A DNA stretch of 10,252 nt from Clostridiales bacterium. Its GTDB lineage: Bacteria; Bacillota; Clostridia; Oscillospirales; Acutalibacteraceae. The DNA lies in contig JAAVYX010000059.1 of NCBI GenBank assembly GCA_022791355.1, positions 1-10,252 on the forward strand. The letters run 5' to 3'. Below are positions 7,095 through 10,252 of this stretch, one piece after another. Each line of letters opens with the position of its first letter. Within the stretch, counting starts at the first letter, position 1. The notes below the pieces were generated by a model. It searched no databases. It was not told where the DNA came from and saw only the letters and a list, made by a program, of their open reading frames with translations. Position numbers and translations under genes: made by a program.

Positions 7095-7197
7095 CTTGCA
7101 GCGTCCGAAATCCTGGAAAGGCGAAAGCCTTTCTTGCGGTTTCGTCCTTGCAATCGCCTGCTTCTGAACAAAAAATCCGGCTTTTCGACCGTTTTGG
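7053..7197. repeat. ~145-bp dyad-symmetric intergenic element
   Basis: The left arm is roughly 7053-7113 and the right arm 7138-7197, read on opposite strands. They share AAAACG, CGAAAA, CCG, a T6-7 run, then GAA and CAGGCG-n-TTGCA. The central hairpin is GAAAGGC/GCCTTTC (7116-7122 with 7127-7133) closed by a GAAA tetraloop. Next outward are CGAAA/TTTCG (7106-7110 with 7140-7144) and CAGGCG plus TTGCA (7089-7100) pairing with TGCAA plus CGCCTG (7149-7160). It overlaps copy 2 of the direct repeat. It could be a MITE or REP-like element, or a folded RNA in the trailer of the 7263-9427 operon. Confidence 0.7.
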
Positions 7198-7262
7198 GGC
7201 ACACGCTAGCGCACGCCCCCACGCAGCCAAAACAGGTCAAGCCATAACCTTTACATATAAAA

Positions 7263-8096
7263 CTATTCTGGCTCTGCGAGAGCGCCCCTTGGCTTCTGCC
7301 CAGGCAGGCGCAGGCCGCCCTCGCCCGGCTTTTGAAACTCGGTCATATATTTCCAATACCGCTTGGGCATTAAGGACATGCGGCAGCGGGGATTTTCCCG
7401 TCCCTCGATGGCGATGGTATCGTAGAACCGCCGCCATAAGTTCTGGTAGGCCGCCTCCTCACGGTCGGCCTCAGGCAGGGTGAAGGAATCCATGGGGACA
7501 AGCTGGAACTCATGAGGGCGGTAGATGAGGGCGGCGCGGTGGACCTCGTCGTAGATGAGGAAGTTTTCCTCAGGCAGACGAGTGGTGAAATGTTCGACCA
7601 GCAGGGGCAGGACAAAGTTTTTCGGCCCGATGATCGAGACCAGCACTCCATGATGGATAGAAAAACGGATAAAGCCGCTGAGCAGGTGAGCCTCGTGGGT
7701 CAGGTGGAAAACCGCCCGGTCCAGCTGATGAACCGTCTCGTTTTGCAGCATGAAGGTGACGTTGGGACCTATTCTGTAGCCCAGCCGCAGAAAGTCCAGC
7801 AGGAGCCGCTCCTTGCCCTCCCGGCAGGTCAGAAAGCCCAGCCGTACCTGCTCCTCTGCGGCGGACGAGATTTTCCGGGGAATGGAGCGGAGCACCCGCT
7901 GGGCCTTGACAAGGTCGGTTTCGATGTAGGAGGTACGGTAGAGCAGACTTTCAGGGGCGTCGCCGGCCGTGATCTGCAAGGGCAGCTCCCGCCGGTAAAA
8001 GCTCTCGAAGACGCAGGTGAGAAAGCCCTCGAAGCTCCCGTCGTACAGATAGACCACATCGTCTTCCCACTTCTTTACATCTGTCCGGTCCGGCAT
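7263..8096 (-). CDS. DUF4130 / TIGR03915-type putative DNA metabolism protein
   Basis: A 277-residue soluble protein with no signal or membrane segment. It has the hallmarks of the radical-SAM-linked DUF4130 family: an N-terminal VYLYDGSFEGFLTCVFESF, a central HLTHEAHLLSGFIRF region with HHGVLVSIIGPKNFVLPLLVEHF, an IYDEVHRAALIY segment, and a C-terminal MPKRYWKYMTEF near the end. The same domain is known fused to UdgX-type uracil-DNA glycosylase domains in other bacteria, which links it to DNA repair; its own chemistry is not established as far as I know. The start ATG 8096 lies inside the 3' end of the radical SAM gene (22-bp overlap) with AGAGGA 9 bases upstream, so the two are probably translationally coupled and made in fixed ratio. 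The tail after MTEF (about 20 residues, Gly/Pro/Lys-rich) looks disordered. Assignment is from remembered family pattern. Confidence 0.87.
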   Translation of the reverse strand: MPDRTDVKKWEDDVVYLYDGSFEGFLTCVFESFYRRELPLQITAGDAPESLLYRTSYIETDLVKAQRVLRSIPRKISSAAEEQVRLGFLTCREGKERLLLDFLRLGYRIGPNVTFMLQNETVHQLDRAVFHLTHEAHLLSGFIRFSIHHGVLVSIIGPKNFVLPLLVEHFTTRLPEENFLIYDEVHRAALIYRPHEFQLVPMDSFTLPEADREEAAYQNLWRRFYDTIAIEGRENPRCRMSLMPKRYWKYMTEFQKPGEGGLRLPGQKPRGALAEPE

Positions 8097-9427
8097 TTGG
8101 TCACATCCTCTCGCGTAACGGGGGGCGGGGCGAAAAGGGAGAGCTGTTCAGGGGCGGCGGGCAGTCCCGCCAGCATCCGGCCATACAGGTCTCCCTGATC
8201 CCCCGCGTACATGGCGGCCTGGCACCTTTCTGAAACCATAGAACGGAGCACCGCGTCCTCGGTGACCTTCAGTCCCTCCTTCAGCTTGCCCTTACAGAGG
8301 ATAAAGTACTGGGCCCTTTTCAGCACCACCCCCAGCCGTTTGAGACCGGCGTAGTCCAAGGAGCCTTGACGGCGGGCGGTCAGGATGCGCTGGCAGCTGC
8401 GCACGCCGATGCCCGGCACCCGCAGCAGCAGCTCCTTAGGGGCGGTGTTGACCTCCACCGGGAACAGCTCCATATGGTTGAGGGCCCAGTTGCATTTGGG
8501 ATCGACCAAGGGATTCAGGTGGGGATGAGCCGGGTCCAGCAGCTCGGAGGCCGAGAAGCCGTAGAACCGCAGCAGCCAGTCGGCCTGGTAGAGCCGGTGT
8601 TCCCGCAGCAGAGGCGGCGGGGTGCCGGCGGCCGGGAGCAGGGGGTTGGTGGAAACCGGCATATACGCCGAGTAAAACACACGCTTGAGGCTGTACTTTT
8701 TGTATAACGCCTCGGTTAAGGACATGATTTGGTAATCGGTGTCTGGAGTGGCCCCGATGATCATCTGTGTGCTCTGGCCGGCGGGAGCGAAGGCCGGGGC
8801 GTGCCGGTATCGGACGATTTCCTGCCGGTTCTCCTGAATACGGCCCGAGATAAAGCCCATGGGTTTTACAATGGATACCTTGGACTTGTCCGGCGCCAGC
8901 AGCTGTAGGCTTTTCTGGGAGGGCAGCTCGATGTTGACGCTCATTCGGTCGCAGAGCAGACCCATCCGGGAGAGCAGCAGGGGGTCTGCGCCGGGGATGG
9001 CCTTGGCGTGAATATATCCGGAAAAGCGGTATTCCTCCCGCAGAATCCGCAGGGTTTCGGTCATCCGCTCCACCGTATAGTCGGGATTGCGCAGCACGCC
9101 CGAGCTGAGGAAGAGGCCTTCTATATAGTTCCGCCGGTAGAACTGCATGGTCAGGTCGGCCAGCTCCCGGGGGGCGAAGGTTGCCCGCGGGGTATCGTTG
9201 GTCCGGCGGTTGACGCAATACTGACAGTTATAAATACAGGAGTTGGTCATCAGCACCTTGAGCAGGGAAACGCACCGCCCGTCTCCCGCGAAGGAGTGGC
9301 AGATGCCGCAGGCTGTGGCGTTGCCGATGGAGCCAGGGGCCGCCTGCCGGTCCACACCGCTGGAGGTACAAGCCGCGTCGTATTTTGCCGAGTTGGCCAG
9401 AAGGGTGAGCTTCTCCATCATATCCAT
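8075..9427 (-). CDS. TIGR03916-type putative DNA modification/repair radical SAM protein
   Basis: A 450-residue radical SAM enzyme. The canonical cluster motif CIYNCQYC gives C64, C68 and C71 (C-x3-C-x2-C), which would ligate a 4Fe-4S cluster that cleaves S-adenosylmethionine to a 5'-deoxyadenosyl radical. Just before it is a further Cys group, CGIC (C40, C43) and C52. The order continues with NRRTNDTPRATF, YRRNYIEGLFLSSGV (100-111), GYIHAKAIPG, DRMSVNIELP and a long TIM-barrel-like core. A helix-hairpin-helix follows with LRVPGIGVRSCQRIL (335-349) and a second related segment LKRLGVVLKRAQYFI, both typical of non-specific DNA binding. The start is ATG 9427: GGAGG at 9436-9440 (complement) is 8 bases upstream. 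The TTG at 9442 would start upstream of the Shine-Dalgarno and is unlikely. It is the first gene of an operon with the DUF4130 gene under a LexA-box promoter. A base- or lesion-directed repair reaction, in the manner of spore photoproduct lyase, is inference. Confidence 0.93.
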   Translation of the reverse strand: MDMMEKLTLLANSAKYDAACTSSGVDRQAAPGSIGNATACGICHSFAGDGRCVSLLKVLMTNSCIYNCQYCVNRRTNDTPRATFAPRELADLTMQFYRRNYIEGLFLSSGVLRNPDYTVERMTETLRILREEYRFSGYIHAKAIPGADPLLLSRMGLLCDRMSVNIELPSQKSLQLLAPDKSKVSIVKPMGFISGRIQENRQEIVRYRHAPAFAPAGQSTQMIIGATPDTDYQIMSLTEALYKKYSLKRVFYSAYMPVSTNPLLPAAGTPPPLLREHRLYQADWLLRFYGFSASELLDPAHPHLNPLVDPKCNWALNHMELFPVEVNTAPKELLLRVPGIGVRSCQRILTARRQGSLDYAGLKRLGVVLKRAQYFILCKGKLKEGLKVTEDAVLRSMVSERCQAAMYAGDQGDLYGRMLAGLPAAPEQLSLFAPPPVTREDVTKCRTGQM

Positions 9428-9444
9428 ATGCAGCGCCTCCAATC

Positions 9445-9456
9445 GAACTCTTGTTC
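9445..9456 (-). promoter_or_regulatory. Second LexA (SOS) box, in the 5' leader
   Basis: GAAC-N4-GTTC appears exactly; on the minus strand the N4 is AAGA. It lies just upstream of the GGAGG ribosome site and probably just downstream of the transcription start, about 38 bases centre to centre from the first box. It is slightly poorer than the first box because the fourth spacer base is A, not a pyrimidine. Two boxes would allow cooperative or stricter repression. Confidence 0.72.
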
Positions 9457-9471
9457 TTTCTTCTGTAGCTT

Positions 9472-9501
9472 AGTATATGACAGAACGCATGTTCTTGTCA
9501 A
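9472..9501 (-). promoter_or_regulatory. Sigma-A promoter of the radical SAM-DUF4130 operon
   Basis: On the minus strand, TTGACA (-35, 9496-9501) is followed by an 18-bp spacer and TATACT (-10, 9472-9477). The -35 is consensus and the -10 differs from TATAAT at one base. A- and T-rich tracts upstream (about 9502-9535) resemble an UP element. Transcription should start near 9465, giving a leader of about 40 bases before ATG 9427. Such a strong promoter suits a gene held off by a repressor. Confidence 0.88.
9483..9494 (-). promoter_or_regulatory. LexA (SOS) box in the promoter spacer
   Basis: On the minus strand the site reads AGAACATGCGTTCT (9482-9495). The core GAAC-N4-GTTC with spacer A-T-G-C fits the Gram-positive LexA/DinR pattern GAAC-R-N-R-Y-GTTY, and only the outermost bases differ from the C...G often seen. 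It fills the gap between the -35 and -10 elements, so bound LexA would block RNA polymerase. Confidence 0.87.
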
Positions 9502-9632
9502 GGTAAAAAATTGTAATTCTTGATTTTTGAGGTAGGGGGTTCATTTAGCATCATATGTTTTTTTGTCGGGATAGAGGTTTCGCGCCAGATTTCATTTTCT
9601 TCTTCCTCTATTATCTGATCGCGAGGCGCGAC

Positions 9633-9660
9633 ATACTTTTCTTTGCGCGAAGAAAAGTAT
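9633..9660. repeat. Perfect 11-bp inverted repeat (ATACTTTTCTT type)
   Basis: ATACTTTTCTT (9633-9643) and AAGAAAAGTAT (9650-9660) flank TGCGCG. The sequence on its right (ACAAAAGACACACC) continues a pattern that I recall as a common intergenic repeat in related genomes. That recollection is unverified. Confidence 0.7.
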
Positions 9661-9699
9661 ACAAAAGACACACCAGAGGGAAACCCTTCCTGGCCGACA

Positions 9700-9718
9700 C
9701 AGAGGGCTCCGCCCTCTG
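9700..9718. repeat. Inverted repeat CAGAGGGC/GCCCTCTG
   Basis: An 8-bp perfect stem (9700-9707 with 9711-9718) has loop TCC. It lies 40 bases right of the preceding inverted repeat and is probably part of the same interspersed element. Confidence 0.6.
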
Positions 9719-10013
9719 GACACCCGCCCTACGGGGTACCTCCCTACAACCCTGTCCTTAACTCTACCCGCTTCCCCTCAGCCGCAGGCTGCTAACTGAA
9801 CGCTTCCCGTTAGTAGCTCCAAGACAAGTACTCCCCATTCCTAGTCGGCCTCTTCTGTCATCTACTCTCGTAGCTATGAACTGGGTCGTTTAAAACTTTG
9901 TCGATAAACCCTCTGCTTTCCTTTACTTCTCTGCCTCCCACTTACTTGCCTAAAAGCTAACGTTTTCCGCTCGCTATCGGTGGATAAGTGAAACGTAGCC
10001 AACTGAAGCTCAG

Positions 10014-10066
10014 AACAGTGTCGGCGGGAGTGAGCTCACAGACCAGTGTACTGTTATATCCCGCCG
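10014..10066. repeat. Interleaved inverted repeats, possible pseudoknot
   Basis: AACAGT (10014-10019) is complementary to ACTGTT (10050-10055), and CGGCGGGA (10022-10029) to TCCCGCCG (10059-10066). The two pairings cross rather than nest. Between them is a perfect 10-bp palindrome, GTGAGCTCAC (10030-10039). As RNA this could form a pseudoknot; as DNA it is a compact dyad cluster. Confidence 0.5.
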
Positions 10067-10094
10067 GGCTGCTGAGAGGCTGCTAAGTTCCTGA

Positions 10095-10123
10095 CCAAAA
10101 ATTGGAACGATTTTTGGGTTTTT
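10095..10123 (+). terminator. Terminator-like hairpin, AT-rich stem
   Basis: CCAAAAAT (10095-10102) pairs with ATTTTTGG (10110-10117), loop TGGAACG. It is followed by G and TTTTT (10119-10123). The stem is AT-rich and short, so efficiency is uncertain. Confidence 0.45.
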
Positions 10124-10182
10124 CAGCCTAAAGAGAGGCACTACTTGCTGCATTCCTCCCAGGTTCCGTCGCCAGCGGGGGT

Positions 10183-10214
10183 CACGGGGGCGGCCAGCCC
10201 CCGTGCGCGTTTTT
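10183..10214 (+). terminator. GC-rich intrinsic terminator candidate
   Basis: CACGGGGGC (10183-10191) pairs with GCCCCCGTG (10197-10205), loop GGCCA. CGCG follows and then TTTTT (10210-10214). There is no plus-strand gene to its left, so if active it would end a non-coding transcript, or the T tract may be coincidental. Confidence 0.5.
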
Positions 10215-10216
10215 CT

Positions 10217-10249
10217 CCCCCATCTTTTGTCGCGTCACAAAAGATGGGG
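10217..10249. repeat. Perfect 13-bp inverted repeat
   Basis: CCCCATCTTTTGT (10217-10229 region, ending 10230 allowing for run-in) and ACAAAAGATGGGG (10237-10249) flank a six-base loop beginning CGCG. The arms resemble the other CTTTT/AAAAG hairpins of the window in design but not in exact sequence. Confidence 0.65.
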
Positions 10250-10252
10250 TCG

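Larger units (their letters stand above)
9503..10252. other. 750-base gene-free region with many inverted repeats
   Basis: No credible protein gene was found on either strand. The first ~100 bases are AT-rich. Bases about 9660-9760 look like an interspersed GC-rich repeat, and 9740-9960 is pyrimidine-rich on the plus strand. The element TTAGCAGCCT (minus strand) recurs near 9785-9795 and 10076-10086. Precise hairpins are listed separately. It may hold a structured RNA on the plus strand ending at the terminator-like hairpin at 10183-10214, but I do not recognise any known RNA family. Confidence 0.4.

Noticed and set aside
6962..7240. Cys-rich open frame on the minus strand across the repeats
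   Set aside because: Its repeated peptide blocks (ACSW..K..F) come directly from the DNA direct repeat. There is no Shine-Dalgarno and no recognised domain.
7512..8198. Long plus-strand frame opposite the DUF4130 gene
   Set aside because: It is antisense to a recognised gene and has no family motifs. The same applies to plus-strand frames opposite rmuC and the radical SAM gene.
9443..9452. Apparent tRNA T-loop string (GTTCGATT on the minus strand)
   Set aside because: No acceptor, D or anticodon stems surround it. It is the edge of the second LexA box next to the ribosome site.
9555..9761. Open frame for a 68-residue basic peptide on the plus strand
   Set aside because: It has no ribosome site, runs through the 9633-9660 and 9700-9718 inverted repeats, and its composition looks like translated repeat DNA.
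10146..10172. SRP RNA-like string on the minus strand (GGGAGGAATGCAGC)
   Set aside because: It resembles the GGAAGGAAGCAGC core of bacterial SRP RNA, but the facing GGTCAGG strand is missing and no enclosing helix forms.
1..10252. CRISPR array, insertion sequence or prophage
   Set aside because: There is no regularly spaced repeat array, transposase, integrase or phage gene; the only direct repeat has two copies.

Overview
The window looks like chromosomal DNA from a GC-rich member of the Clostridia, most likely an Oscillospiraceae-type gut Firmicute. The evidence is a T-box leader in front of hisS-aspS, strong AGGAGG-type ribosome binding sites, a minD-mgsA gene order, a GAAC-N4-GTTC type LexA operator, and GC-rich genes separated by hairpin-rich spacers. 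This taxonomic call is inferred from gene content; no database search was possible.

Left part (plus strand). The window opens in the last 63 codons of a MinD-like division-site ATPase, followed by mgsA (methylglyoxal synthase). About 35 bases later a T-box leader begins (about 701-987). Its specifier triplet reads GAC (Asp) and its antiterminator bulge reads UGGC, which suits the GCCA end of tRNA-Asp. It controls a hisS-aspS operon (1224-4385), so uncharged tRNA-Asp should raise both HisRS and AspRS. A GNAT acetyltransferase gene (4568-5335) follows, and a strong intrinsic terminator lies at 5482-5527.

Middle (minus strand). rmuC (5714-6928) encodes a membrane-anchored, coiled-coil protein with a nuclease-like fold, linked in E. 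coli to limiting rearrangement at inverted repeats. Upstream of it (6929-7262) is a gene-free patch with a ~50-bp imperfect direct repeat and a ~145-bp dyad-symmetric element.

Right part (minus strand). The most interesting locus is a two-gene operon. It encodes a radical SAM protein with a helix-hairpin-helix region (8075-9427) and a DUF4130/TIGR03915-type partner (7263-8096), overlapping by 22 bp. This pair has been named as putative DNA modification/repair proteins, but to my knowledge its chemistry is undefined. Its promoter has a consensus -35 (TTGACA) and a near-consensus -10 (TATACT), with a LexA-type box in the 18-bp spacer and a second GAAC-N4-GTTC box in the 5' leader. This predicts tight SOS control and supports a role in DNA damage repair.

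Far right (9503-10252). About 750 bases have no credible gene but several precise inverted repeats, two terminator-like hairpins on the plus strand and a possible pseudoknot. They may be interspersed intergenic repeats and/or an unrecognised structured RNA.
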